A program made the translations under genes and the position numbers. The notes under the pieces were generated by a model, which saw nothing but the letters and a program-made list of their open reading frames with translations, searched no databases and was not told where the DNA came from. This document shows positions 9,999 to 20,900 of a stretch of 64,000 nt of DNA, piece after piece. Position 1 is the first letter of the stretch. The number at the start of each line of letters is the position of its first letter. Source of the stretch: Symbiodinium kawagutii. Taxonomy: Eukaryota > Sar > Dinophyceae > Suessiales > Symbiodiniaceae. The stretch is from the NCBI GenBank assembly GCA_009767595.1, contig VSDK01016836.1:381908-445907 (forward strand), given 5' to 3'.

Positions 9999-10923
9999 CT
10001 AACCATGGAGAGTGAACCATGTCTTTGGGCGAGTTGGATGCTTGAATCACCCTTTTTGAAACATCAAAAATCCTGATTAGCGTCCTAGATTATCCGGTAA
10101 AAACTGGTTCCCAGCACTCAAAAAAAGTAGCAACACGAACGGTTCGCACCAGCTGAGTGGGTTCTCCCAAGCAACTCCGAGGTGTAAAATGCTGTGGGAT
10201 GATAATGATTCGGTTGGTTTCTATCCCTGCTTATCAACCACTAGAAGCTGGGTCCATGTGGGTCCCATTTCACCTGCCAATCCGGTTGATTTATAACTTC
10301 GCTGAGGCGATTCCTATCAGTCATAGGGGTTTACAACCCAACCTATAGCTGCTGGGGGGACATTTTGTAGGTAAGCAGCACTTGACCATTGAGGAACTAC
10401 TGATCATGTAGGAAGAATGATTAGTAGTAAATGATTATTATTGAAGGGTTGAACTGTTAAAAATGTAAGAATGATTAGTAGTTCATTCAATAATGTAATC
10501 ATTTACTATAGGGTTGAACTACAAATCATCTAATCATATACGACCCATCATTTCGCACTTGTCAACCCTTCTAAGCCTTCAAGGTTCACCAGTAAATCAC
10601 TGTCATCAGCCATCAAAATTAACGTTGAATACATCAAGGTTCGCTGTTTAGGGTGCCATTCTAGCCGTTTCTTCAGCTTCCAAGTGATTGGGAATGAGCA
10701 AACCAGCTGTAGCTGAGTGCCAGAATACTATGAAGAACTATGAAGCGCTAGTAGCTAGTAATCATAGTATTTACAGCTAGATCAACTTAGCTAGAGTACA
10801 TAGTCTATTCAACGATAAGTTCATTTAGGAGTCATTTATCAACCATGAAATTATCGTTAAATAGACTATGTACTATTCAATATTTTGGAACCATGAAATC
10901 ATCATTTATTTGACCATTATCAT

Positions 10924-11023
10924 ATGGGTGTTTCTCAAAATAGGGGACCCCCCAAATCATCGAACTATTTTCATAGCAATACACTACCCATTTTAGGGTA
11001 CCCCTATTCTAAGAAACACCACT
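10924..11023. mobile_element. Foldback family A, copy 5
   Basis: GGGTGTTTCTCAAAATAGGG to TACCCCTATTCTAAGAAACACC, interior in the ATCATCG...ACTACCCA orientation. Confidence 0.9.
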
Positions 11024-11288
11024 AAACACACCAACAAAAGAACCATTTTCCGGAACCATTTCACCATAAACGGTCACTAATGATGATCACCAAACCATCA
11101 CTAATAGGTAAGCATGAACAAACATTGACAAACATCTATCACCAAAGCCTCCCCAAATGTGGCATTGAAAAAAACCCGTCACTAGTGGCCAATGATAACC
11201 ATTAGTAGCTATCTAACCATGAAAAACAACCATCACTGGTGGCAACCAAAAGAACCCATCACCTGCCGCCATGCAACTTCTCTCCAAG

Positions 11289-11432
11289 CCATGACCACCT
11301 GCCGGTGCCGCACCGTTGCGCCGCGACGAGCGCTGTCAACGAGGCCCTTGAGGAGCGACCCGGTGGATTGTTTGGTGGCCGTGGAGCTGCTGAGGCGCCG
11401 CAACGTGCCGTGGGGCCCCACCGAGACGAATG
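11289..11432 (+). CDS. GC-rich exon island, frame uncertain
   Basis: This is a GC-rich block in AT-rich surroundings, between CTCCAAG and a CGAATG|GTGGAT donor. One + frame reads SDPVDCLVAVELLRRRNVPW; a second reads SAVNEALEERPGGLFGGRGA. The minus strand is also open. Coding is likely, but frame and product are not known. Confidence 0.35.
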
Positions 11433-11459
11433 GTGGATATTTGCCAGGATTCAACATGA

Positions 11460-13105
11460 GTTACCATTGGTACAAGGGAAAAACATGGTGGAAAATCATG
11501 GTGGAATAACAATGATGATTCAGCATGACAAATTTAGATGAATTGGCAGTGGGAAAAACATGGTGGAAAATATGCAATGATACGGATGGAATAAGCAATA
11601 GAAGGGCCTACAATGGTGGAAAAGAAGCAATATTGGTGGAAAAACAAAGTGTTACAGCCTCCCACAAATTTCGATTCTTCGTGTTTTTGAGGATGGATTT
11701 ACCATGATTTACCGCTAAAAATGAAAGTTTTAGCGATCTGCAAGACACCAAGACAATGAGGGAACAATGAATGAGACTCAGGTGATAGAAAAGGGTAAAG
11801 GATGCTTCATCGCAGTTAATTGATTGGGGGTGTTTGCCACACTTATAGGGAATAATGATAGTTGATGATGATGGTTGATGATGATCAATTATAGCGTTTT
11901 CCACCATAATAATGATGGTGAGTAATGATTTACACTAGTTGATGATGAAAGAAAAGGGTTAATACTAGTGGTGATGATTGCACAACTATGGTGATATTGA
12001 AACTATGATGGCTGATTATGGTCAGTGATGATGAGTTAAGTGCCAACAATACTGATAAACACATTGGGTGAACCAAAATGAGTGTAAACAATGTTTACCA
12101 ATGATAAATTGTCAAATGATGGTCGACAATCTAGTTCATTACTGATTATGTGTTGGATATTTATTGCTTAATTCATGCTTTGATGTCCTTTGATTGAAAG
12201 TAACCATGATGAGTAATGGTTATTTACCAGGCAATGAATGATTGAGTAATGATACATAACAAGGTCACTCGTGATTACAGCGGTAAATAGTGGTTATTTA
12301 CTCGGGTTTCATCACTTAAGGGGATGGTTGATTCCCGTCGTCAATTATGGGATGGGTTTTGTCAAAAGTGTTTAATGACCGCTTTTATTGGTCATGAATT
12401 AAGCTGCTGTTACACCATCAAGTAGCAATATTGGCATTAGTGGCCATTCAGTAACCATCATATGTTGATATCTTGTAACCATCAAAACGATTACTGTAGT
12501 TACAGTAAGTATGGTATGCAGTATTTCTGACAATCATTGACATTTGCCATTAAATTGACATTCGGTATAAAACCACCAGTTATTAAACCACTGGTTAATC
12601 CATCCTGGTTGATGATATTGATGTAAAACTGAAGAATGTTAGCGTATTCTTGGGTTCACGGCATGACTGTGAATGGATGAATCATTGTTGACAAGAATGG
12701 GCATTCACAGCTTGTAGGATGATACATGGACATCCATTGTACATGGTGATATCTAAGGACAGTGGTTATGTGCGATTGATTGATATCATTGACGATCATT
12801 GATATCACAATTGATTATATGATCACCAGCTTCCAATGGTGAACACAGTGACTACAAAATGATTAGCATAGTTGAAAGTGGTTGTGTTCCAGCTTCCTGA
12901 GCTACCATACTGATGTCGTGACTCCAACTGTGGGGATTGAACCTGTGGGAGTGTCAGTTGCGGCCTTCGGCACGAAACATGGCTGAATGCAGGAATTCGT
13001 CGCTAAGAGTAGGAGCTTGGTCATCGCAATGATGATGGCGATGACCCACCAACCAACCAATGGTAATTTAATGGTTAACTAAGGGGGGATGATAAGCAAC
13101 TATAG
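11460..13105. other. No gene seen; degenerate ATGGTTGATGATGG background
   Basis: Long run of quasi-repeats (GGTGGAAAA, TTGATGATGATGG, GATTGATATCATTGA). A short open piece near 12930-13030 is unsupported. Confidence 0.5.
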
Positions 13106-13110
13106 GATAT

Positions 13111-13126
13111 GATGATGATGATGATT

Positions 13127-13167
<41 letters not shown>
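13111..13167. repeat. (GAT)n microsatellite
   Basis: About 18 GAT triplets with one GATTAT interruption. Confidence 0.9.
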
Positions 13168-13168
<1 letters not shown>

Positions 13169-13203
13169 GGGCATACGCGCCTGGATGATATATCACACAT
13201 TCA

Positions 13204-13395
13204 CGATGCACTGCAGTTGTTATGGATTGCAGCACCTTGCCGTGGGTCAAGGAATACATGATTTGGTTCTTGAAAGCCCGTTCCTGCTGACTTCATGCAG
13301 TTTGGTACTCCCAGTTTGGTCGTAGTTATCCCAGTCATCTCGCTCAAATCCTGCCAGGTTCTCAGGTCAATGCGCCCCAGGTCATATTTTTTATG
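13204..13395. other. Non-repetitive island open on both strands
   Basis: On minus, most of the block is open and contains IDLRTWQDLSEMTGITTTKL, then PNCMKSAGTGFQEPNHVFLD. On + it contains CSTLPWVKEYMIWFLKARSC. It is probably an exon on one strand; the sequence alone does not decide which. Confidence 0.3.
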
Positions 13396-13415
13396 TGAGT
13401 GTGGGTCAAGACCGT

Positions 13416-13522
13416 ATATGGGTGTTTCTAAAGATAGGGTAACCAAAACCCACCAAAACAGTTTCATTTTACAAGGAAACCATTGGTTGTGGGTGTACCA
13501 CTATTTTGGCACATACCCGTAT
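13416..13522. mobile_element. Foldback, A/E mosaic
   Basis: The left end is family A (GGGTGTTTCTAAAGATAGGG). The right end carries the family E signature CTATTTTGGCACATACCC. Confidence 0.65.
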
Positions 13523-13557
13523 CACCCAAACGGAGCATGTGAACATCCGGTCTGAAG

Positions 13558-13633
13558 CTTCTTTGATCTGCGCATGGGTCCGGACGAGTTTTGTTGCCCT
13601 GCTAGCTCCCCAGCACCAGCCATACCTGCGCAG
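13558..13633 (+). CDS. Candidate exon, unknown product
   Basis: Between TCTGAAG and a GCGCAG|GTCAGG donor the frame reads FFDLRMGPDEFCCPASSPAP, then AIPAQ. A second + frame (SLICAWVRTSFVALLAPQHQ) is open across the same bases and runs on to 13690. Confidence 0.3.
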
Positions 13634-13700
13634 GTCAGGCCTATCAATGGAGTCAGGGAATCCAGAGATCGACGGGATTGTGGCAGCTCACATGTGTTCT

Positions 13701-13918
13701 TTTGAGGTGCTGGTCGGTTGGTTTGATTGGTTTGATTGGTTGGCTGGTTGCTTGCTTGCTTGGTTGGTTTGGCTGGTCGGTTGGATTGATTGGTTGGTTG
13801 GTTGGCTGGTTGGCTGGTTGGTTGATTGGTTTGGTTGGTTTGGTTGGTTTGGTTGGTTTGGTTGGTTTGGTTGGTTTGGTTGGTTTGGTTGGTTTTATTT
13901 GCTTGGTTGATTGGTTGG
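13701..13918. repeat. TTGG/TTTGG tandem tract
   Basis: Tetra- and pentanucleotide GGTT/GGTTT repeats in variable order. The W/L/V/G-rich + frames and the N/Q/T-rich minus frames here are artefacts of the repeat. Confidence 0.9.
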
Positions 13919-14014
13919 CTGGTGGTTTCACATTTTCGTTTCACCAACATGGGAGATGCCGGTGACCATCGCAAGCATTTGATCACCTCCAAAGTATGTG
14001 ATTTGGTGATGGAT

Positions 14015-14113
14015 GTGGTGGTTTCTCAAGCCATCCCCCCAAATCATCCTTTCTTAATCATTCACAGTAACAAACGATCTATGATTTGGGGGTCTCCTGT
14101 TTCTTTGGTGAAC
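14015..14113. mobile_element. Foldback family A, copy 7 (decayed)
   Basis: GGTGGTTTCTCAAGCCATCC, then GATTTGGGGGTCTCCTGTTT; the right end is eroded. Confidence 0.55.
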
Positions 14114-14151
14114 TAACGGGGTGGATCATCCTGATCGGCACACCTGGGAAG

Positions 14152-14328
14152 CGGCGCCGAGCTGGACAGCGCCACCCGCTGCGAGGTGTCATCGTTTGGG
14201 ACCTGGACAGTATCAGCTGGGAGAGCAAGGACTCAGGCCCCGGACCCCAGGGGACCAGATCTCTTCAGCGGTAGAGCTGTGAGCCGCAGATACTTTCTCT
14301 CCTGTGGCGACGGCTCATGGCTGGAAAG
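14152..14328 (+). CDS. Candidate exon with CTAAC branch motif and GT donor
   Basis: After AACTAAC and CTGGGAAG, one + frame is open to CTGGAAAG|GTATAG (14328|14329). It contains SGAELDSATRCEVSSFGTWT, then RAVSRRYFLSCGDGSWLE. The only in-frame stop lies just upstream of the proposed acceptor. Other + frames are also open in the first half. Product not recognised. Confidence 0.45.
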
Positions 14329-14421
14329 GTATAGCAAATATTCGACACCGCTGCATTGATGCGCACGTGTGTGGGTACATCCACTTAGGATTGATACCTT
14401 ACAGAACCAGATATATTATAG

Positions 14422-14841
14422 ATGAGACATATCAACATCAGTCATAGTCAAACACCCACTGTTTCTGTCCCTGAGGCAATGGTTGTATGTCATTGGATGT
14501 CATTCCTTGATGGAATCAAGGTTGCATGCCCATATCATTGTTCAAAAGTCGCGAACAATGGGTGGTCTACCCCATGTTTCCAAAAGTTGGGAACACAGCT
14601 GTGGATACATCGTTTTGGAACAAAAATGAACCGACCCACCTATGTACAAAAACAGCCATACCGGCAACCATCCCGAAATGTATCCCTAAACTTGTTTCAT
14701 ATCGTAAAGGATGTTGATTTTGGAAGTGCCATCATGTGTGGACACACCAATATGCTCTCATGGCAACCTATCATCTCTGTACTCCGCGTATTGTTGGCAA
14801 CATCAAATCGCTATTGCCTACAGTACTATCTTTCCCAGTGA
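14422..14841 (+). CDS. 139-codon open frame, doubtful
   Basis: ATG to TGA, starting MRHINISHSQTPTVSVPEAM. Words such as GTTGATTTTGGAAGTGCCAT resemble family E foldback sequence, so the frame may run through old repeats. No domain is recognised. Confidence 0.25.
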   Translation: MRHINISHSQTPTVSVPEAMVVCHWMSFLDGIKVACPYHCSKVANNGWSTPCFQKLGTQLWIHRFGTKMNRPTYVQKQPYRQPSRNVSLNLFHIVKDVDFGSAIMCGHTNMLSWQPIISVLRVLLATSNRYCLQYYLSQ

Positions 14842-15258
14842 AATCAGCAGCAATTCACCAACCAATTGCTACCAATGCATGAATTTGCACACTTCTTATC
14901 ACTTCTGAATATCTTCACCAGTTGATGAACGCTTATCAAGAGCTTACTTTGACAGAGTGTAGTGGCATCTTCAACGTGAGTGCCAGGAGGCAAAGCATCA
15001 CTTGTGGGAACCATATCCGTTAATTACCCTATTTTGTCCAATACGTGGTTTTTGGTCACTATCCCACCATCATTTGACTATAAGCAAACCATTGTCAGGC
15101 ACTGTTGAGCATTGCTACGCCATCATTGATCATTATCTATTAGGCATTTGTTCATTATCGTGAACACTATTGGGTATGATGAGCCAACATCACAACACTC
15201 GTTCAAGGATCATTGCTTCAACCATCAGTTCCCAATTTTTTACGCACCATTCAACGCT

Positions 15259-15338
15259 CATTTCACCATCACCATGGTCCATAAACACATCACCCTGTTC
15301 ATTTCACCATCACCATGGTCCATAAACACCTCACCCTG
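15259..15338. repeat. Tandem duplication, about 40 bp x2
   Basis: TCATTTCACCATCACCATGG followed by TCCATAAACAC occurs twice in direct succession. Confidence 0.85.
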
Positions 15339-15356
15339 TGGCTGTGGAAGCCACAG

Positions 15357-15518
15357 GCTCTATATGGAGTCGGGCAGACTCATGGTGGGGGAGGCCGGCA
15401 GTGCCATGGTTACCACCATGAGATCTGTGCCGTTGCTTGCCTGGCACAAGCGCGCGCCATTAGCTGCTATGTTTCAACCAGCGATGCAGAAATGCTGGGG
15501 TCGTTGTTAAAAACTGGG
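15357..15518 (+). CDS. Candidate exon, unknown product
   Basis: From CCACAG|GCTC (AG|G) to ACTGGG|GTTATG one + frame contains HEICAVACLAQARAISCYVS, then TSDAEMLGSLLKTG. A second + frame (SAMVTTMRSVPLLAWHKRAP) is open to 15510. Product not recognised. Confidence 0.35.
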
Positions 15519-15603
15519 GTTATGAATGTGACCATTGTAAAACATGTGAATAAGGAGGTGAATGCCTGTTGGCAAGCTGATTCATGCTGGTTGATTGATC
15601 AGA

Positions 15604-15700
15604 TTGGTTGTTGGTGGTTTCAAACATTCTATTTTCGCTGGTATTGCCAAATGGTTGGTTGGTTGACTACTTGGTTTCATAGGGGTGGATCAACTTCCGA
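15604..15700. mobile_element. Foldback family C, copy 3 (decayed)
   Basis: TTGTTGGTGGTTTCAAACAT, then TTGGTTGGTTGACTACTTGG and TTCATAGGGGTGGATCAACT. Confidence 0.6.
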
Positions 15701-16159
15701 CTAGTGGATATAAAACCAGTGGTTCAGCAGTGAAAAGCTCAAGCAATTTAAGACAACACAGCTGAACTATGTCAGAAACTCGTTTGGTTAATTGGTTAGT
15801 CAATCGACCTTGTTGGTTTATGTGTGGTTAGTTGGTTAAGCCCGTTGTGTTGATTTGCTGTCAAAAACCTGGTTGGTTCTTCGTTTTTTTTTAACAGCAA
15901 GTTATTCGTATCAGGTTCATGGAAACCCGTTATGTGATGGGAATAAGGAAACGGATGCCAAGGGGGTTCATCGTCACGGGTTTTCCAATTCCAGATACAA
16001 GTTGTTTGTCAATTAATTGGGTTAATTCAGAAGTGACAAGCTATAAGCTATCAAACAATCACTAGGTCAGGAAGAGCCTGTTTTCACGCCTCGAACGCAC
16101 TATGTCCTCTAGCTGAGTGGTTGTGCCGGGGTTCTCAGATGATAACGTGGTTCATTTTG

Positions 16160-16202
16160 GAGCAGTTGGGGGGGCATTTTAAGAGCTATTGAGACACCAC
16201 TA
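16160..16202. mobile_element. Foldback family A fragment
   Basis: TTGGGGGGGCATTTTAAGAG, then TATTGAGACACCACT, resembles a decayed right end. Confidence 0.4.
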
Positions 16203-16264
16203 AACGCACAAGTTCTAACAAGTCCATCATTGCACTCTGTGCCTTGCACCACCTTGTGCTCCAG

Positions 16265-16332
16265 CAGTGCAGGCTGAAGATCAGCCGCTGTCTGGCATCG
16301 AGCGGGGGCCCCTGTTGCGCTTCGCGATCATG
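16265..16332 (+). CDS. Candidate exon, unknown product
   Basis: One + frame reads VQAEDQPLSGIERGPLLRFA up to ATCATG|GTGACG (16332|16333), and it is open upstream to about 16223. A second + frame (LCALHHLVLQQCRLKISRCL) is an alternative. Confidence 0.35.
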
Positions 16333-17550
16333 GTGACGCATGGTCGTTCTTGATGACTCATTGACATTGCAGGTAAAGCGAAGGAGGTGTTGATGGGATT
16401 AGGCCCAGCAGTTTTGCAGTTTGAGGAGTGGACATTTTGACCAGACCAGTTGTAAATTGCAGGCGCGTATACATTTTCTTGCGCATGCATGTGTTTGCAC
16501 GGATTAGAATCGATTAGAATGTGTTTGTTCAACACTTTTGGCTTGTCGTAGGTACGTGCTTTTTCTTTCACACGGGTGCATGTTATAAGTTATACCTATA
16601 GTACGTCGTACAGACACAGCACAAATTTACGTAGATATATTGCAATTTACATGCCTGCAGATTTGACATTCCAGTTTGGCCTGGCCCCTGTCCCTGTCCA
16701 AATGTTGCATTGTCTTTCAACACTCTTCAAACGATGTCCTTAATAGGGTTGCCGGCATTCACCCTCAGGTTTGCCCAGTTTATGTCGAACTTCCGAGCAG
16801 GTGCTTGCGATGATGATGGTGGTGGTGGTGGTGCGACTTCCACATTAAGCCTTGTTTAGTTCTAATTAACAGTTTTCCACCATCATTTTCATTCAGAGAT
16901 GGAATGGTTGTTCCAATTTCCCTGTGTAGTTGGTTATTTTGTATTGCTGATCATGGTAAAACCAATGGTTAATCAATGGTTAACCAGTGGTTGCCGTTGG
17001 ATCTATGTATCAAGTCCTCCCCGACATTAGCCTGTCCCTGGACTCTGTTTCTTGTCATATGCATGTTGATCTATCATATGTACATGGTGGGAGTCCTTTT
17101 CAAACCACAGGTGTTTAACCATCATTGTTGGTTACTATCCCCTATCATTTACCATTATTGATGGTTATAACGCCTAGATAATGTCTAGATCAACCACAGG
17201 TGTTCTTTAGTAAAATCCTATGTAAACCCAAAGTGTTTTTTATTCACCTTAATCAGCACTTGTCACTTGTCACTGCTCAGATATGGTCACCTCACCAATT
17301 GTACGGGTAACATAACCTGCAACACTGGGAAAGGGCCCATGGCACCCTGGTCGCCCCGCGCTTGGTGAATGAAATTGTCATTTGGTTGTTAATGCATATG
17401 CGCTGGTATGGCGAATCCTCATCAATCAGTCGATCACATAACATCAACAGTCTTGGTCATCCACGACTGCAACCAGTGAATTGTTCGACCACAAGTCACA
17501 GATGAGGAGAGTGCAATACAGGGGTCTAGATTCATTTTGAGAACACGTGT

Positions 17551-17738
17551 AGTGGTTTCTCAAAACAGGGGTCCTCCAAATCATCCTTTGAATCAGTCAT
17601 TTGGCTGTTTCTCAGAATAGGGGACCCCAAAAATGGATGGTTATTTACTACAAATGATTATACACTGTTGGATGATTTGGGGGACTTGAGAAGCACCCAT
17701 TTATAGCAATAAACCAACCATCTTTGGGGTCCCCTCGA
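17551..17738. mobile_element. Foldback family A, copy 9, interrupted by copy 10
   Basis: The left half is GTGGTTTCTCAAAACAGGGG to AATCAGTCATTT. The right half resumes at 17703 with ATAGCAATAAACCAACCATC. Removing 17603-17697 and one CATTT restores a sequence that lines up with copy 2 at 3.5 kb. Confidence 0.9.
17603..17697. mobile_element. Foldback family A, copy 10, nested in copy 9
   Basis: A 95-bp element running from GGCTGTTTCTCAGAATAGGG to TTGAGAAGCACC. CATTT lies on both sides (17598-17602 and 17698-17702). The interrupted host element gives an empty site for comparison. Confidence 0.9.
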
Positions 17739-17802
17739 AGGTCGAGTACGTGATCCAAAGTTCGCTGCAGGCTGACTGCTGATCCCTGGGCACGGATGCT
17801 GA

Positions 17803-17923
17803 AAGTGCCGACAGCCAAAGTGCTGCACTTTGATCAGTGGTCCAGCAGCACGAGCAGTTGCACCCTTGGTTCTACCAGCTGCTTTTGGGGATGATGAACA
17901 TTTATCCAATCAATCAATGTGGA
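17803..17923 (+). pseudogene. Left half of an open host frame split by the LINE
   Basis: Open from just after a TGA at 17800-17802 to the target site. It contains AVAPLVLPAAFGDDEHLSNQ. Taken with one copy of the target duplication it continues in frame into 21081-21223, giving 87 codons then TAG. An acceptor in the CTGAAAG region is possible. Another frame across the same bases is fused to the LINE ORF. Confidence 0.4.
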
Positions 17924-20900
17924 CGTTTTGTTAGTGGTAGTGGTAAAGACGGCTTCGCTTTCATCAAGGCGGACGAAGCAGTTGAAGCAAGGCCTTTTCA
18001 AAACTTGCCAGTGGCAGAAAGGGCTGAGGCTCGACGGACGTACTGGAAAGCTCGCTGGGGTGAGGTGGATGGTGCTTGTGAGTGGCCGTGTCTTGAATTG
18101 TTGGAAAGTTTGGCCAGGCAACAGGCCCTTGAGCTGAAACCAATTTCCACGGCACAGGTTGTGGAAACTTTGAAATACACTGCCAACAAAAAAGGCGGCC
18201 CAGATGGTTGCACGTTTCGGTTGTTGAAGTTGCTCCCGCGTGAAGCTTACAGTGGTTTGGTTTACATTTTACATTTAGTTGAAGCTCGTTTGCGTTGGCC
18301 GGAACAGTTTCTGCTTGTCCAGGTTGCGTGCTTGCCCAAGAATTTGGAGTGTGAAAGGCCGATTTGTTTAACTCACGTGTTGTATCGGCTTTGGTGTAAA
18401 ATGCGCAAGCCTCTAGTTGATCACTGGCTCATGAATGACAAAGAACTTGCGTTTTGGGATCAGGCAGTCAAAGGTTCTACTTGTCTTCAAGTGGCTTTGC
18501 TCCGGCTTTGTAAAGCCGAAGTCAGCAAAAAGTTAGGTTTGAAGCAAGTCAGCCTGTTGTTGGACCTCACCTGCTTTTATGATTTGGTTGACCACAATCT
18601 GCTTGCTGAAGATGCGCTGTCTCTGGGTTTTCCGCCGCTGGTCCTTTTTCTTTGCTTGCAAGTTCACAAAGGGCCTAGGATTTTGCAAGCTCAGGATGTG
18701 GCTAGTGAACCCATCCAACCGAGTAAAGGAATTCTGGCTGGTTGTCCTTTTGGTGTGGTTTTTGCTAAAATCGTGCTTTGGACTTTGATGTCGCATGTTC
18801 AGCGGGTTTGCCGGCCACAGGGTTTGACCACCTGGGTTGATGACATCGGTGTCGATTTGCGTGGGTTCACGTCTTCTCAAGTGGCCAAACATGCTGTGAG
18901 GACTTTTCTCGAACTGCGTGACGGCTTGAACTCGCGTGGCCTGGAAATAAGTATCAAAAAGTCGGGTTTCTTGGTGGGAGACGCCGCCACTGGGCGTGAG
19001 CTCCAACGTCAGCTTAGTGAGGTTGACGGTTGCCCAGAACTCAAAGAAACCATCAAGGACCTTGGCATTGACAATTCCTTGGCTAGGAAAAGAAGGCTTA
19101 CTGTGCACCACTCTCGGTTGAAGAAAGGCCGTGCCCGGCTCCGTAAGGTTCGGCTTCTCCCTGCTGGTAAAAGACGTAAGTTTGTGAATATGTCGGCTGG
19201 GTCCGTGGCCTTGTGGGGCCATATGGCTCTTGGCATCCCTCCGCAGAAGTTGCGCGCTTGGCGGCTCAATGTTGCCAGAACCAACAAGTGGATTAAAGGT
19301 CGTGGGTCACTTGAAGTTGCCATGCAAATTAACGCGACCCCGCTTGATGACCCGTATTTTCGTGTGCGTGTGGAGCAGTTGAAACTGTGGCTTGAATTGG
19401 TGAGACGTTGCGGTGTTTTGGCTTGTTCGGCCTTAGCAAAAGCTTGGGAGCAGAGCTGGACGGAGCTGCTTAGCGCGGTCCACCGGTGGAAGATTGTTAA
19501 AGGTCCGCTCGCTGCTACTCAGGCTGTGCTCATGGATGTTGGTTGGAATGCTTGCTGTTTTGATTCTTGGGTGGACGATGTTGGCCACGCCTGGCACCTT
19601 GACTTCAGTGATCAGTGCTTACTTGTGCGGCTTGAGCTTGGGTTCATTGCTTCTTTGAAAAGACGTCAATGCGTTCTCATGTCTCAGCAGTTTTTCGGGC
19701 AAGGCTTGGAGTCTGGCTTGGACATTGTGTTGCATAAACGCTTGCTTGACAGCGTGCCGGTTCAGGACGCGGCCTTATTGCAGACTTGGTGGCAAGGGGC
19801 TTTACAACACTCACTTAACTCGCGGCATTGTGTCTGTCCGTCTTGTGATGTTGAGCTTACCCTCTTGCACATGTTGTTTGAATGCCCCGGGTGCATCCGG
19901 GAATGCGGGCCTGTTCCTGAAGCTTGGTCTGCTTGCTACGGATTGGTTGAGCAAAGTCATTTCTGGCTGCGTGGCTTGGTGCCGGATGGGTGGACTCGTG
20001 CTCCTGCAGTTGCTGACGAACACATTGTGCGCACTGGTTGTTTTGAAAACTCTGCTGGGTTTGACTTCTCGAGCTTGTTTTTTGGGACTGATGGTAGTGG
20101 TGGTCCTTTTAGTAATGAACCTCGTCTCCGCAAGTGTGCTTGGGCTGTCGTTGCTGTTGCGTTTGAAAATGATGCTTTCGTTTTGGTGGGTAGTATCACT
20201 GGGTTTGTGCGCGATGGCCACAATCCCAATACTGTTGCTCGCGCTGAGTTGCGTGCCTTTGTTGAGCTGCTGCAAGCAATTCCTGAAGGTTGTGAGCCGA
20301 GGGTTGCTGTGGATGCTTCCTTTGTCATCAATGTCTATCACAAGTTGCGTCGCTCTCCAAAGAAGATACGGAACCCGCATGGGGACCTCAGGGGCCAACT
20401 TGCCACGCTGCTGGACAAGCAGGTGTGCCTCAATAAAGTGAAGTCCCATATCACGCATGAGGAGCATGTTTCTCTTGGTAGAGAAAGCTGGTCTTGGCAT
20501 GCAAATCGGTTTGCCGATGGGCTTGCTAGCATGAGTGCTACTGTTGTTGCGCCCTTTGCTGTTGAAGATGTGAATGCTTGGGTTTTTGAAAGGACTAAAA
20601 AGTTGACCTTGTGGATGATCCCTCGTGTTAAGTATTGGCTTTCTGTTGAAGCTGCTGTGCCTAAAAGGGAACCCGATGGCCCCCCACGGACTAAGCATGA
20701 GTTGTTTAATCAAGCTGAAGCTAAAGGTATTGGTGGCCATGTTTGGAAACGGTGCCCAGATGGCTTGCGTTGTAACGCTTGCTGTAGTATCCTTAAGACC
20801 TACCGGAGTTTGCCTGACTTGGAAGTCATGGCTGCCTTGCCCTGTTCGGGTGCTGGAGCCCAAGTGGGGTGTGGTCACCCTTTGCTTCACAAAGTTCATT

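Noticed and set aside
13506..13992. Long Trp/Gly/Leu and Asn/Gln/Thr frames
   Set aside because: They run through the TTGG/TTTGG tract; only the unique part before 13690 could be coding.
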